Below are positions 35,101-43,350 of a stretch of 64,000 nucleotides of DNA, one piece after another (the first letter of the stretch is position 1; the number at the start of each line of letters is the position of its first letter). Source of the DNA: Rhizobiales bacterium YIM 77505 (GTDB lineage: Bacteria > Pseudomonadota > Alphaproteobacteria > Rhizobiales > Beijerinckiaceae); the NCBI GenBank assembly GCA_000745135.1, contig JQNH01000001.1:868001-932000 (forward strand). The letters run 5' to 3'. The translations under genes were made by a program, and so were the position numbers. The notes beneath the pieces are model-generated. The model was not told the DNA's origin. It searched no databases and saw nothing but the letters and a program-made list of their open reading frames with translations.

Positions 35101-35612
35101 CGCGCACTGATCTTGCCCTCGAGGTGCTGGAGGGCGAGCGCGGAGCCGACATCGATCGGCTGAGGGCGGATATCCTTTGGAGCGGTCGGCGCTGGCGCGA
35201 GGCCGGGGAGGCGCACGAGGCGTTGCTCGGCGCAAGCTGGCAACGGGCCGGCGCTCTGACCGACCAGGAGCGGCGCGATGCTCTGCGCGCCGCCGTGGCC
35301 TATTCCCTGTCCGACGAAAGGCTCTCCCTCGACCGCCTGCGCGCGAAGTTCTCCGCCAAGATGGCGGACAGCACAGATGCAAGCGCCTTCGCGGTGGCGA
35401 CCCAGCCGAACGTGATCGCGACCGGCGCCTTCCGCGACATCGCCCGTTCCGTGACCAGCGCCGACACCCTCGCCGACTTCCTTGCGGAATACCGGAAGCG
35501 CTATCCGGATGCAGCGCCCCCCGAGCGGGAGGCGCGTCCTTTGATTCAAGCGCCCGAGCCGATGCCGCGGCCGCAAGCCGATGGTCCTGCCGCGGCCAAG
35601 GGGTCGAGCTGA
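32190..35612 (+). CDS. Large exported protein with AMIN-like and TPR repeats, flagellar-cluster associated
   Basis: The 1140-residue protein begins with an Arg-rich signal-like segment (MLASRRHVLKS, then LAAACAILVAPLAALAGT). An N-terminal beta-rich region (about 35-250) resembles AMIN-like domains; FVDLLPPNWVGLPPGLPPEV stands out. A low-complexity Pro/Ala linker follows (about 275-335), then another beta region, and from about residue 560 a long stretch of tetratricopeptide-like helices (for example ALLLRGIALARARRYDEAHR, LGHLGRLYARASRWNEAFAT). TTG at 32184 is a possible earlier start. I know of no assigned function. Position after motE and a CtrA-like site point to flagellar assembly or motor anchoring. 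Confidence 0.75.
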   Translation: MLASRRHVLKSPPSLTPRRLTGVLAAACAILVAPLAALAGTLSVKGTDMNGYGRVALAFEEPVKVQARTANGIVVLSFSKAVAVRDEKLVRELPAYIAQARIDPDGRGLRFALTGRQRVNILEAGEKVFVDLLPPNWVGLPPGLPPEVVEELARRAREAEARARAKRPETHLIRMRVARLPTLTRLVFELPAEIPARFNATTGKAELVVAAPAKLEDRGAPGPLRPGIEAVDAQSGDGQLTIRIALSEGYTAHGFREDDGFVVDVEALHASSRPSAEAAATARAEEPARAMEGKTPDGAARADSIPVDPQDRREPSPSPRPAAPSAALLPPGPVRAGFRLTPDALVVAFPFASRTPAAAFERAGEVIAVFHTPAEVALGELPREAETSVGQPRISREGAFIVVRFPLKAPRLARLSSDGNAWLLAIGETGVEPSEPIAPRRSVDEHGRSVVVLPLDGASGVHWMDNPQSGERIAVATAVSPARGLAKPYRFVEFQLLATAHGAAVAVAADDIIVRPGIDGIVVSRSDGLAVSSAAGEQEMPATPSRLVLERDEESEPPAGSLAERQWDLARALAEAPAIARSAARIDLALFLLRQGLNHEAAGLLAYATAADQKLATDRRALLLRGIALARARRYDEAHRILTAPELAGDGEAVLWRAFVDTRKGRWQPALVGFRQAQGLLRRYPDDLQALLRLALARAALEQKDFSFAERELAAAARLKLPAPAQDELAFLTARLDEDGQRISLALDAYRKLGETVSPVGAEARLRWLVLRLRENAMPADEAIDHLERLALVWRPSSIEAEALGHLGRLYARASRWNEAFATARRAIRFYPDNPVTRDLHEETARLFEEIFLTGKGQSLSRVQALALYFDFKEFTPIGRRGDEIVRRLSDRLVELDLLEQAGDLLQHQVDHRLTGAARSTVAARLATIRLMDGKPLQALQAIQSTRLPELPIAINRARLLLEARALSDLSRTDLALEVLEGERGADIDRLRADILWSGRRWREAGEAHEALLGASWQRAGALTDQERRDALRAAVAYSLSDERLSLDRLRAKFSAKMADSTDASAFAVATQPNVIATGAFRDIARSVTSADTLADFLAEYRKRYPDAAPPEREARPLIQAPEPMPRPQADGPAAAKGSS

Positions 35613-35652
35613 ATCGCGCCAAGAGCGGGCCGGGCCGTTCCAGCGGAGCGCC

Positions 35653-36441
35653 TCAGTTCGCGTAGCTCTGCACCAGCGAACCTGCGACCAGGTTCCAGCC
35701 GTCCACCAGCACGAAGAAGATCAGCTTGAAGGGCAGGGCGACCGTGACGGGCGGGAGCATCATCATGCCGACCGACATGAGGATCGACGCCACCACAAGA
35801 TCGATGATGAGGAACGGCACGAACAGAAGGAAGCCGATCTCGAAGGCGCGCCGCAGCTCCGAGATCATGAAGGCGGGCGTCAGCACTTGAAGAGGCACGT
35901 CCTCGGGGCGCTCGGGCCGCGGCGCCCGAGAGAGGTCGAGAAAGAGCGCGAGATCCTTCTCGCGGACATGGCGCAGCATGAAGGTTCGGAAGGGATCTGC
36001 CGCCCGGTTGAAGGCTTCGGGCGGCTCGATCTCCCCCGCGACGAGCGGCGCGATGCCGGCCTGGTAGGCCTGGGTGAACACCGGCGCCATCACGAAGGCG
36101 GTCAGGAACAGGGCGAGGCCCACGATCACCGCATTGGGCGGAGCGGTCTGTGTGCCGATTGCCGAGCGCAGGAGCGACAACACCACCACGATGCGCGTGA
36201 AAGAGGTCACCATCATCAGGATCGACGGCGCCAGCGCCAGGACCGTGATGAGTGCGACGAGCTGCAGCGCACGCTCGGTCACGCCGCCGCCCGCGCCAAG
36301 ATCAAGCGTCAGCGTCTGGGCGTGAGCATTGAGGGGCGCCAGGGCCAGCACCACCGCTGCAAGCTTGGCGCCCCTATGAAAGAGGCGCCGACGGGCGCCT
36401 CGGCAAAGCCAGGGAGCTCTTGAGCGATTCGCGTCTTGCAT
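35653..36441 (-). CDS. fliP: Flagellar type III export gate protein FliP
   Basis: The 262-residue protein has an Arg-rich leader and signal-like helix (residues 1-45), then the FliP core: [60 protein letters not shown] and [20 protein letters not shown]. It forms the export gate with FliQ and FliR, which are encoded on the opposite strand nearby. The open frame continues 176 codons upstream into fliO, but the ATG at 36441, 62 bases after fliO, gives a normal FliP. It converges on the TPR gene. Confidence 0.94.
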   Translation of the reverse strand: MQDANRSRAPWLCRGARRRLFHRGAKLAAVVLALAPLNAHAQTLTLDLGAGGGVTERALQLVALITVLALAPSILMMVTSFTRIVVVLSLLRSAIGTQTAPPNAVIVGLALFLTAFVMAPVFTQAYQAGIAPLVAGEIEPPEAFNRAADPFRTFMLRHVREKDLALFLDLSRAPRPERPEDVPLQVLTPAFMISELRRAFEIGFLLFVPFLIIDLVVASILMSVGMMMLPPVTVALPFKLIFFVLVDGWNLVAGSLVQSYAN

Positions 36442-36502
36442 GGGCGGCGGAGCCTTGGCGGCCGAGGGCCCGGAACGCAAGCGTCGCGACGCCGCGCCCC
36501 TC

Positions 36503-37846
36503 TCAGCTCTTGTTCTGATCGGCCTTGTCCGCCTTGTCGAAAGGCCGGCCGAGGAGGCGGGCGAATTCGGCCTCGATCTCTTCGATCGAGAACGGATCGG
36601 TGACCTTCGCCGGGGCGGGCGAAGGCGCGGGAGCGGGTGGGGGAGGGGTCGCATCCGCTTTCGCCGGAGCCGCGGCTGCGGGCGGCGGCGCCTCCTGCCG
36701 CTCTGGCGCCTTGGAGGGCGCAGGAGCAGCAGAGGCGGGCACGGAAGCCGGCGCCGGAGCTGCGGCCGCACCGGCACCAGCGGCCGTTGCGGCCGCAGCG
36801 GGAGAGGGCGCCGCAGGGGCCGGTCGTGGCGGCGGCTCAGGGGCAGGCCGCGGCGGAACGACAGGGCGCGCCGGCGGCGTGGCCGGCGTCGTTGAAGCCG
36901 CGCCCGACGCAGCTGGAGCGCTCGGTGGCCGCAAGGGAGGCGCGGGACGCGGCGCGGGCGGCTCGGCACGAGCGGCGACGGGAGGAGTGGACGCCTCCAC
37001 GGGCTTCGGTGGTGCGGGCCGCTTCAGCGCTTCCTCGAGCTGGCGAGCCATATCGGACAGGATGGCCGCATCAGGGTTGGGCGCGGTCGCGGACGGCGCC
37101 GCCGCCGGCGCACGCGGAGGGGCGGACGCGGGAAGCGGTTCGGGTTCTGTCGGAGGTTGGACCGGCGCGGCAGGTCGCGGCCGCGTCCCTTCCGGGCGCA
37201 GCGCCACGACGTCGGGCTTCAGCACCGGTTCAGCCCTCACAGGGCTTGGCTGCAACGCGGCTCCGACCGCTGCTCCGGTCGGCGAGGCGGTGCCCGGGAC
37301 GAGCCGCGGCCGCTCCCCCGTCTCTGTTCGCGGGGGGAGGGTCTCGACCACGGGTCGGCTCGGTTCCGGGAGCCTATCCACGGACTCGCCCTTGTCCGGC
37401 ATCCCTTCCGTCGCCGTCGCAAGACGCACTCCCGGGACCCGGACGATATTCGACTCGACCACAACGTCGTTCGGTCCGCCGATCAGCAGGAGATGCTCGA
37501 CGTTGTCCCGGCGCAACAGGACGAGCTGCCGCTGGCGGTCGAGATCGTACACGTCCACGATTCCGAGCCGGGGCTGGCGGGTGCGGCCGCCTTGGCTCGA
37601 CAGCATGGAGCGACCGCCGGTCAGCCGCCGCAGCACGAGGGCGAACAGGGTCAGCAGCACGAAGATGATGGCGAAGGCGATCACATAATGGACCGCCGGC
37701 GAGGCTTCGATACCGAGCTGGGATAGCAAGACGCGCTCTCTCTCGGGTGGGGCGCCAGGGCGCCAGAAATGCAGGGCGGCGATTATCGCGGCGCGAGCCT
37801 CGAAGGGCAATAAGGGGATGGGTCCGTCAACAGCCTGAGATTCCAC
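36503..37846 (-). CDS. fliO: FliO-like flagellar biosynthesis protein with a long Pro/Ala-rich tail
   Basis: One membrane helix ([19 protein letters not shown], about residues 54-73) is followed by the FliO domain ([40 protein letters not shown]). The last 300 or so residues are Pro/Ala/Arg-rich and low in complexity, ending in an acidic motif ([19 protein letters not shown]). FliO helps assemble the FliP ring and is normally about 100-200 residues; this form has 447. The GTG at 37846 is the longest start, but the first 38 residues look unlike FliO, so TTG at 37729 is a real alternative. It is upstream of fliP and divergent from flgB. Confidence 0.78.
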   Translation of the reverse strand: MESQAVDGPIPLLPFEARAAIIAALHFWRPGAPPERERVLLSQLGIEASPAVHYVIAFAIIFVLLTLFALVLRRLTGGRSMLSSQGGRTRQPRLGIVDVYDLDRQRQLVLLRRDNVEHLLLIGGPNDVVVESNIVRVPGVRLATATEGMPDKGESVDRLPEPSRPVVETLPPRTETGERPRLVPGTASPTGAAVGAALQPSPVRAEPVLKPDVVALRPEGTRPRPAAPVQPPTEPEPLPASAPPRAPAAAPSATAPNPDAAILSDMARQLEEALKRPAPPKPVEASTPPVAARAEPPAPRPAPPLRPPSAPAASGAASTTPATPPARPVVPPRPAPEPPPRPAPAAPSPAAAATAAGAGAAAAPAPASVPASAAPAPSKAPERQEAPPPAAAAPAKADATPPPPAPAPSPAPAKVTDPFSIEEIEAEFARLLGRPFDKADKADQNKS

Positions 37847-37859
37847 ACGGTCTTTGCCC

Positions 37860-37875
37860 TTAACTCATCATTAAC
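37860..37875 (+). promoter_or_regulatory. CtrA-type site upstream of flgB
   Basis: TTAA-CTCATCA-TTAAC exactly matches TTAA-N7-TTAAC, 44 bases before the flgB ATG and in the fliO/flgB divergent gap, so it could serve both operons. Confidence 0.75.
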
Positions 37876-37919
37876 CATGAGCGCGGCAAATCCTGCCGGG
37901 TAATTGAGACGCAAAACCG

Positions 37920-38315
37920 ATGGCTGTCGGCAACATTCCGCTCGTCACGATGCTGAAGACGCGCCTGCACTGGCATCAGGCGCGCCAGAAGCTCCTGTCC
38001 GAGAACGTGGCCAACGCCGACACGCCCGGTTTCCAGCCGAAGGACCTCAAGGCGCCGAGCTTCGGGCCCGGCGCGGCCCCGGCCGCCGTGACCGTGGCGC
38101 GCACCAATGCAAGCCATCTCTCGCTCGGTCCGACGCGCTCCGGAGAGGACGTGCGGAACGCGCAGCGCTTCGAGGTCACGCCGAGCGGCAACGCCGTCCA
38201 TCTCGAGGACGAGATGCTGAAGGTGTCGCAGAACCAGGCCGACTACCAGCTGGCGGCCTCGCTCTATCAGAAGAGCCTTCAGATGCTCAAAGTCGCGATC
38301 GGGAAGGGGCGCTAG
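37920..38315 (+). CDS. flgB: Flagellar proximal rod protein FlgB
   Basis: The 131-residue rod protein has the motif LLSENVANADTPGFQPKDLK and the C-terminal helix MLKVSQNQADYQLAASLYQK. It is the first gene of flgB-flgC-fliE-fliQ-fliR-flhB, which provides inner rod, rod adaptor and export gate. The exact CtrA-type site upstream suggests class II timing. Confidence 0.95.
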   Translation: MAVGNIPLVTMLKTRLHWHQARQKLLSENVANADTPGFQPKDLKAPSFGPGAAPAAVTVARTNASHLSLGPTRSGEDVRNAQRFEVTPSGNAVHLEDEMLKVSQNQADYQLAASLYQKSLQMLKVAIGKGR

Positions 38316-38318
38316 GTC

Positions 38319-38729
38319 ATGGATTTCCTCAAGACGCTGTCCCTTGCCGCAGCGGGCCTCAAGGCGCAGTCCGGGCGCATGCGGGTCATCGCCGAAAACA
38401 TCGCGAACGCCGACTCCACTGCCCAAAGCCCGAACGCCGATCCCTATCGCCGCAAGGTCCCGAGCTTCACGACCCGTTTCGACCGCGAACTCGACGCTCG
38501 GGTCGTGGCCCTTGGACGCATCCAGCCGGACCAGTCCCCGTTTCGGACCCGCTTCGAGCCCGGCCATCCGGCGGCGGACGCCAACGGCGAGGTCAAGCTC
38601 CCCAACGTCAACACGACCATCGAAATGATGGACATGCGCGAGGCGCAGCGCAGCTACGAGGCCAACCTGAACCTGATCACGGCAACGCGCCGCATGATCG
38701 CGCGCACCTTGGAGATCCTGCGGGTCTAG
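38319..38729 (+). CDS. flgC: Flagellar proximal rod protein FlgC
   Basis: The 136-residue rod protein starts MDFLKTLSLAAAGLKAQSGR with VIAENIANADSTAQSPNADP and ends in the helical EAQRSYEANLNLITATRRMI, as usual for FlgC. It starts three bases after the flgB stop. Confidence 0.95.
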   Translation: MDFLKTLSLAAAGLKAQSGRMRVIAENIANADSTAQSPNADPYRRKVPSFTTRFDRELDARVVALGRIQPDQSPFRTRFEPGHPAADANGEVKLPNVNTTIEMMDMREAQRSYEANLNLITATRRMIARTLEILRV

Positions 38730-38767
38730 ATCCGCAATCCTATTGCTGAACAACGGAGAAGAACAAA

Positions 38768-39139
38768 ATGGTGACCAATGCTTTTGCGGCGGGGGCGTAC
38801 GCTGCGACGAACGGGCTCGGCGCTCTCAAGACAGCCATCGGCAAGCCCATGCCCGATTCGGGTTCCCTGACGCAGGGGACGGCCGGCCTTAGCTCCGCGA
38901 AACTGCTGGGCGGCCAAGGGGGGGCCGATTTCGGCACCCTCGTGCAGTCTGCCATCGAGGGTGTGAGCCAGGCGGGGCAGAAGGCGGACAGCCAGGCGGT
39001 CGCGGCCGCGGCCGGCAAGGCGGACATCGTAGACGTGGTCACCGCGGTGGCCGAAAGCGAGGCTGCGCTCGAGACCTTGGTGGCGGTCCGCGACCGCGTC
39101 ATCGCCGCCTACGAGGAAATCATGCGGATGCCGATCTAA
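38768..39139 (+). CDS. fliE: Flagellar hook-basal body protein FliE
   Basis: The 123-residue protein has the FliE C-terminal signature VDVVTAVAESEAALETLVAV followed by RDRVIAAYEEIMRMPI. FliE joins the MS ring and export gate to the rod. It is preceded by GGAGAAG, and its stop directly abuts the fliQ start. Confidence 0.93.
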   Translation: MVTNAFAAGAYAATNGLGALKTAIGKPMPDSGSLTQGTAGLSSAKLLGGQGGADFGTLVQSAIEGVSQAGQKADSQAVAAAAGKADIVDVVTAVAESEAALETLVAVRDRVIAAYEEIMRMPI

Positions 39140-39406
39140 ATGACAGGCGCCGCGATCCTCGACGTCGCCCGCGAGGGCATCGTCACCTTCCTCAAGGTGG
39201 GGGGGCCGCTCATGGCGGTGGCCCTCGCTGTCGGGTTGGCGGTGTCCCTGTTCCAGGCCCTGACCCAGATCCAGGAGCAGACGCTGATCTATGTTCCGAA
39301 GATCCTGGCGGTGTGCGTCGGCATGCTGCTGCTGCTCCCCTTCATGAGCGACGCCCTCGCCGCCTACATGACGCGCATCGCCGCACGGATCGCGGGGGGC
39401 GGGTGA
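39140..39406 (+). CDS. fliQ: Flagellar export gate protein FliQ
   Basis: The 88-residue protein has two transmembrane helices and the FliQ pattern VGGPLMAVALAVGLAVSLFQ / ALTQIQEQTLIYVPKILAV. It is an export-gate component with FliP and FliR. The start codon follows the fliE stop without a gap. Confidence 0.94.
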   Translation: MTGAAILDVAREGIVTFLKVGGPLMAVALAVGLAVSLFQALTQIQEQTLIYVPKILAVCVGMLLLLPFMSDALAAYMTRIAARIAGGG

Positions 39407-39460
39407 GCGGCCCTTTGCGCCTGTCGCTCGGCCGCACGTCGGCCTTTATCATGGCGGGCC

Positions 39461-40216
39461 ATGACCCTCGTCCTTCCGGAGCTCGCGGCCGCCTTCATGC
39501 TCGTGTTCGCGCGCGTGGGAACCCTCGTCATGCTGCTGCCGGGCATCGGCGAGCAGATGATCTCCCCGCGCCTGCGGCTCGCCCTGGCGCTCCTGATGAC
39601 ACTGGTCCTGCTTCCCCTGGCGCGGCCGCTCCTTCCTGCGGCGCTGGAGCCGCCGGCCATGATTGCGCTTCTTGTGGGCGAGATCGCCGTGGGCCTGGTG
39701 CTGGGGCTTGCCACGCGCATGGTGGTGGCGGCCCTGCAGACCGCGGGCAACATCGTCGCCCAGCAGATCGGCCTCGCCTTCGCGATGACCGTCGACCCCA
39801 CCATGGGCGGGCAACAGGCGGCGATCGGGAATTTCCTCACGCTCCTCGGCCTCACCCTCATCTTCGTCACCGACCTGCACCATCTGGCGATCGGGGCGAT
39901 CCGCGACAGCTACACCCTGCTCCCGCCGGCGGGTGTGCCGGCCACAGGGGATGCGGCGGCACTCGCGATCAAGGCAGTGGGGCGGGGCTTCTCCCTCGGG
40001 GTTCAGCTTGCGGCGCCCTTCATCGCCTTCGGCATCCTCTTCAATCTCGGGCTTGGGGTGCTGTCGCGGCTCATGCCGCAGCTCCAGGTGTTCTTCCTCG
40101 CCTTGCCGGCGAGCATCCTCGTTGGCATGCTCATTCTGCTTGCCGCCTTGGGCGCCGTGATGGGCGTCTTCGTCGCTGACCTCGGCGCCTTCCTGAACGA
40201 CCTGAGGGGCCGCTGA
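39461..40216 (+). CDS. fliR: Flagellar export gate protein FliR
   Basis: The 251-residue polytopic membrane protein (about six helices) has VFARVGTLVMLLPGIGEQMI, GNIVAQQIGLAFAMTVDPTM and LSRLMPQLQVFFLALPASIL, the conserved FliR segments. It closes the FliPQR gate. It lies 54 bases after fliQ and 5 before flhB. Confidence 0.94.
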   Translation: MTLVLPELAAAFMLVFARVGTLVMLLPGIGEQMISPRLRLALALLMTLVLLPLARPLLPAALEPPAMIALLVGEIAVGLVLGLATRMVVAALQTAGNIVAQQIGLAFAMTVDPTMGGQQAAIGNFLTLLGLTLIFVTDLHHLAIGAIRDSYTLLPPAGVPATGDAAALAIKAVGRGFSLGVQLAAPFIAFGILFNLGLGVLSRLMPQLQVFFLALPASILVGMLILLAALGAVMGVFVADLGAFLNDLRGR

Positions 40217-40221
40217 CCGCC

Positions 40222-41283
40222 ATGGCCGAGGGCGCCGATCACGAAGATCGCACGGAAGAACCGACCCAGCGAAGGCTGGACGAGGCCATCAAGCGCGGCG
40301 ACGTCGCGAAAAGCCCGGAGATCAACACGCTGTTCGTGCTCGGCGCCTTCACCCTGGGCGTCTTGATGCTGTCGGGTCCGATCGCGCAGTCCTTGACCGC
40401 CGAGTTGCGGGGCTTCCTGACCAATGCGCATGCCGTCCCGGCGGACGGAGCCGGCATGATCTTCGCTGCCCGCCGGGCGCTTCTGATCTGGCTTGCGGCC
40501 GTCGCGGCTCCCATTGGTCTCGTTCTCCTGGGCGGGATCATCGGTGGGGCGATCCAGCATCGTCCCCTATGGACCGCCAAGCCCCTTGCCCCGCAGCTCA
40601 GCCGCATCTCGCCGCTTGCCGGGGCCAAGCGCCTGTTCGGCAAGGATGCCCTCTTTCAGTTCGCGAAGGGGCTTCTGAAGATCATGATCGTCGGGGCCGT
40701 GGGTGGCGCGGTGCTCTTTGCCGAGCGCCACCGCCTCGAAGCGTTGGCGCAGCTTTCACCCGGCGCCCTCCTGTCCGCGACATTCGCCCTGACGATCAAG
40801 CTCCTCGGTGGCGTGCTCGCCATCTATGCTTTTCTCGCGCTCGGTGATTTCGCCTATCAGCGTTTCGCTTGGCACCGCCGCCAGCGCATGACCAAGCAAG
40901 AACTCAAGGAAGAGTTCAAGGAGAGCGAAGGCAATCCCGAGGTCAAGGCGCGCCTGCGCCAGATCAGGGCGGCGCGCCTGAAGAAACGCATGATGGCCGC
41001 GGTACCCGAGGCGACGGTGGTTGTCACCAACCCCACGCACTTCGCCGTCGCGCTCAAATACGAGAAGGGAATGCAGGCGCCGGTCTGCGTGGCGAAGGGC
41101 GTCGACTCCCTCGCCTTGCGCATCCGTGCCGTCGCCGGCGAGCATGGGGTTCCCGTCGTCGAGAACCCGCCCCTCGCACGCGCCCTGCACGCCAGCGTCG
41201 ATATCGACGAGGAGATCCCGGTCGAACATTACAAGGCGGTCGCGGAGGTGATCGGCTACGTGCTCCGGCTGCGGCGGCGATAG
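40222..41283 (+). CDS. flhB: Flagellar export switch protein FlhB
   Basis: The 353-residue protein has four membrane helices after a charged N-terminus (DHEDRTEEPTQRRLDEAIKR) and a cytoplasmic domain with the autocleavage motif NPTH (N270-P271). Cleavage switches export from rod/hook to filament substrates. QELKEEFKESEGNPEVKARL is also diagnostic. It ends the flgB operon and converges on the MarR-type gene, overlapping none. Confidence 0.95.
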   Translation: MAEGADHEDRTEEPTQRRLDEAIKRGDVAKSPEINTLFVLGAFTLGVLMLSGPIAQSLTAELRGFLTNAHAVPADGAGMIFAARRALLIWLAAVAAPIGLVLLGGIIGGAIQHRPLWTAKPLAPQLSRISPLAGAKRLFGKDALFQFAKGLLKIMIVGAVGGAVLFAERHRLEALAQLSPGALLSATFALTIKLLGGVLAIYAFLALGDFAYQRFAWHRRQRMTKQELKEEFKESEGNPEVKARLRQIRAARLKKRMMAAVPEATVVVTNPTHFAVALKYEKGMQAPVCVAKGVDSLALRIRAVAGEHGVPVVENPPLARALHASVDIDEEIPVEHYKAVAEVIGYVLRLRRR

Positions 41284-41284
41284 G

Positions 41285-41737
41285 TCAGGGGCTTGCCGTC
41301 AAGAGGTGAAGGGAGGCGCGCAGCCTCTCGCGCTCGCCTTGGTCGAGGAGGGCCTCGAGCTCCTGATGGGCTCGCTGCCAAAGGGGAAGAGCCTCCCCCA
41401 GGAGCCCGTGGCCTTCGGCCGTCAGGCAAAGCAGACGGCGGCGCTTGTCCTCCGGGTTCACGGTCACCTCGACAAGGCCGCGCCGCTCGAGGGGTTTCAA
41501 CGCCGCCGTCAAGGTCGTGCGATCCATGGCGAGGAGCGAGGCCACCGCTCCCATGGTCGGGGGCTCCGGGCGGTTGAGCGACATCAGGAGGGAGAACTGG
41601 CCGTTGGTGAGGCCGAGCGGCTGTAAGGCCCCGTCGAAGCGGCGCGCCAGCGCCCGCGCCGCCCGTTGCACCTGAAGACACAGGCAGGCGTCGCGGATGA
41701 AACGGGTGGTCTCGAAGGAAACCGGGCCTTTTGACAT
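41285..41737 (-). CDS. MarR-family transcriptional regulator
   Basis: The 150-residue protein has a MarR winged helix (LGLTNGQFSLLMSLNRPEPP, GAVASLLAMDRTTLTAALKP, LEVTVNPEDKRRR-type wing). The ATG at 41737 gives a standard MarR length; the frame is open 23 codons further up, and AGAGGG directly touches the ATG, so the start is not certain. It is divergent from the VOC gene with a perfect palindrome between, so autoregulation and control of the VOC/propeller/MoaD-like genes is likely. MarR proteins often sense phenolic or oxidising compounds; the ligand is unknown. Confidence 0.85.
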   Translation of the reverse strand: MSKGPVSFETTRFIRDACLCLQVQRAARALARRFDGALQPLGLTNGQFSLLMSLNRPEPPTMGAVASLLAMDRTTLTAALKPLERRGLVEVTVNPEDKRRRLLCLTAEGHGLLGEALPLWQRAHQELEALLDQGERERLRASLHLLTASP

Positions 41738-41749
41738 CCCTCTGTAAAT

Positions 41750-41761
41750 GTTGATATCAAC
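41750..41761. promoter_or_regulatory. Perfect palindromic operator between marR and the VOC gene
   Basis: GTTGATATCAAC is a perfect 12-bp palindrome, 12 bases from the marR start and 29 from the VOC start, in a noticeably AT-richer stretch. The position suits a MarR dimer site controlling both directions. Confidence 0.7.
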
Positions 41762-41790
41762 GTGATTGTTCAAGCCCGACGGATGGTTCC

Positions 41791-42204
41791 ATGCTCGTCC
41801 AGCCATACCTGTTTTTCGATGGCCGTTGCGAAGAGGCGATCTCCTTCTACCGGGACGCGCTCGGCGCCGAGATCGAGATGCTCATGCGCTACAAGGAGTC
41901 GCCCGAGCCTCCGCCGCCCGGCATGGTCCCGCCCGGCTCCGACGACAAGATCATGCATGCGAGCCTCCGCATCGGCGAGACGAGGGTGATGGCCTCGGAC
42001 GGGCTGTGCGCTGGACAGCCGGAGTTTCGCGGCCTGTCCTTGTCCGTCACCGTGGAGAACGAACAAGATGCCGAGCGCGTCTTTGCCGCCCTTGCCGACG
42101 GTGGGCAGATCCAGATGCCGCTCGGCCGGACGTTCTTTTCGCCGCGCTTCGGCATGGTGGCCGACCGCTTCGGCGTGTCCTGGATGGTGGTGGTGGCTGC
42201 CTGA
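41791..42204 (+). CDS. VOC-family protein (PhnB / 3-demethylubiquinone methyltransferase-like)
   Basis: The 137-residue protein has one vicinal-oxygen-chelate fold: YLFFDGRCEEAISFYRDALG at the start, HASLRIGETRVMASDG in the middle and a C-terminal FGMVADRFGVSWMV. It matches the PhnB-like subgroup, mostly of unknown substrate. It is the first gene after the MarR palindrome, and the downstream propeller gene follows after 47 bases, so it may be part of a MarR-controlled unit. Confidence 0.85.
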   Translation: MLVQPYLFFDGRCEEAISFYRDALGAEIEMLMRYKESPEPPPPGMVPPGSDDKIMHASLRIGETRVMASDGLCAGQPEFRGLSLSVTVENEQDAERVFAALADGGQIQMPLGRTFFSPRFGMVADRFGVSWMVVVAA

Positions 42205-42251
42205 GCGGGCGCTCACCGGCAATATTCTCAAAGCGGGGAGACGAGACAGCC

Positions 42252-43334
42252 ATGACGACGAAGGTTCTCGTGCTCCTCGGGACGAGAAAGGGGGCATTCA
42301 TTCTGGAGAGCGACGCCGAGCGGCGGTCGTGGCGCCTGCGCGGGCCTTTCTGCGAGACGTGGCCGATGAACCACGTCATCGCCGATGCCGCCACGGGCAC
42401 GATCTACGGCGCCGGCGGCAACGCATGGTTCGGGCCCGCCGTCTGGTCATCGACTGACCTCGGCGACAGCTGGACCCACTCGAGCGAGGGGCTCGCCTAC
42501 GCCCCGGGCGAGCCGCCCATCACCTCCGTCTGGAGCCTGGCGCTGGGGGGAGGGCGGCTGTATGCCGGCGTCGAACCGGCGGGGTTGTTCGTCAGCGATG
42601 ACGGGGGCCAATCATGGACCGAGATCGGCGGTCTGCGGGAGCACCCCTCCCGACCCGCATGGAACGCGGGTGCGGGCGGACTGATCCTGCATTCGATCGT
42701 TCCCCATCCCATCGACGTGGAGCAGATCTGGGTCGCGATCTCAGTCGCCGGGGTCTTCCACACCGCTGACGGCGGCAAGACCTGGGAGGCGCGCAACCGA
42801 GGTACCCGGGCCGATTTCCTGCCGGATGATCAAAGATATCCGGAATACGGCCAATGCGTGCATTGCCTCGTCATGGCGCCCGGCACGCCGAACCGCCTCT
42901 ATCAGCAGAACCATTGCGGCATGTACCGCAGCGACGACGGCGGCCGGAGCTGGGACAGCATCGAGGAGGGGCTTCCATCGAGCTTCGGCTTCCCCGCCGC
43001 CGTCCACCCGCGCGATCCGGACACGCTGTATCTGGTCCCTCTCAACGGTGACATTGCCGGGCGGTTCATGCCCGATGCAAAGGCAGCCGTGTGGCGCACC
43101 ACCGACGGCGGCAAGACCTGGCGGGACCTGCGGGAAGGGCTTCCCCAGCAGAACGCCTTCGTCGGCGTGCTGCGCCAAGCCCTCGCGACCGACCGTCTCG
43201 CGCCGGCCGGGGTGTACTTTGGCACGAGCTCCGGTGCGCTCTATGCCAGCGCTGACGAAGGTGAAAGCTGGACCTGCATTGCCCAGCACCTGCCCGCGAT
43301 CTCCTCGGTGGAGACGCTTGTCCTCGAGGGGTGA
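42252..43334 (+). CDS. Asp-box (BNR) beta-propeller protein, sialidase-like fold
   Basis: The 360-residue protein has six Asp-box motifs of the S/T-x-D-x-G-x-x-W type: SSTDLGDSW, VSDDGGQSW, HTADGGKTW, RSDDGGRSW, RTTDGGKTW and ASADEGESW, spread evenly as in a six-bladed propeller. No signal peptide is seen, so it is probably cytoplasmic, and the Arg triad and Tyr of true sialidases are not evident. The frame is open upstream, but the ATG at 42252 with GGGGAG upstream is natural. A MoaD/ThiS-like gene follows after 16 bases; this pairing recurs in other bacteria as I recall, without a known function. Confidence 0.8.
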   Translation: MTTKVLVLLGTRKGAFILESDAERRSWRLRGPFCETWPMNHVIADAATGTIYGAGGNAWFGPAVWSSTDLGDSWTHSSEGLAYAPGEPPITSVWSLALGGGRLYAGVEPAGLFVSDDGGQSWTEIGGLREHPSRPAWNAGAGGLILHSIVPHPIDVEQIWVAISVAGVFHTADGGKTWEARNRGTRADFLPDDQRYPEYGQCVHCLVMAPGTPNRLYQQNHCGMYRSDDGGRSWDSIEEGLPSSFGFPAAVHPRDPDTLYLVPLNGDIAGRFMPDAKAAVWRTTDGGKTWRDLREGLPQQNAFVGVLRQALATDRLAPAGVYFGTSSGALYASADEGESWTCIAQHLPAISSVETLVLEG

Positions 43335-43350
43335 CAGCAGGCAGAGCCCC

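Noticed and set aside
33786-35576. A 596-codon frame antisense to the TPR protein gene
   Set aside because: It is a shadow of the TPR gene; no start signal or protein motif.
42252-43334. True sialidase
   Set aside because: Asp-boxes are present but no arginine triad, catalytic Tyr/Glu pair or signal peptide could be recognised.
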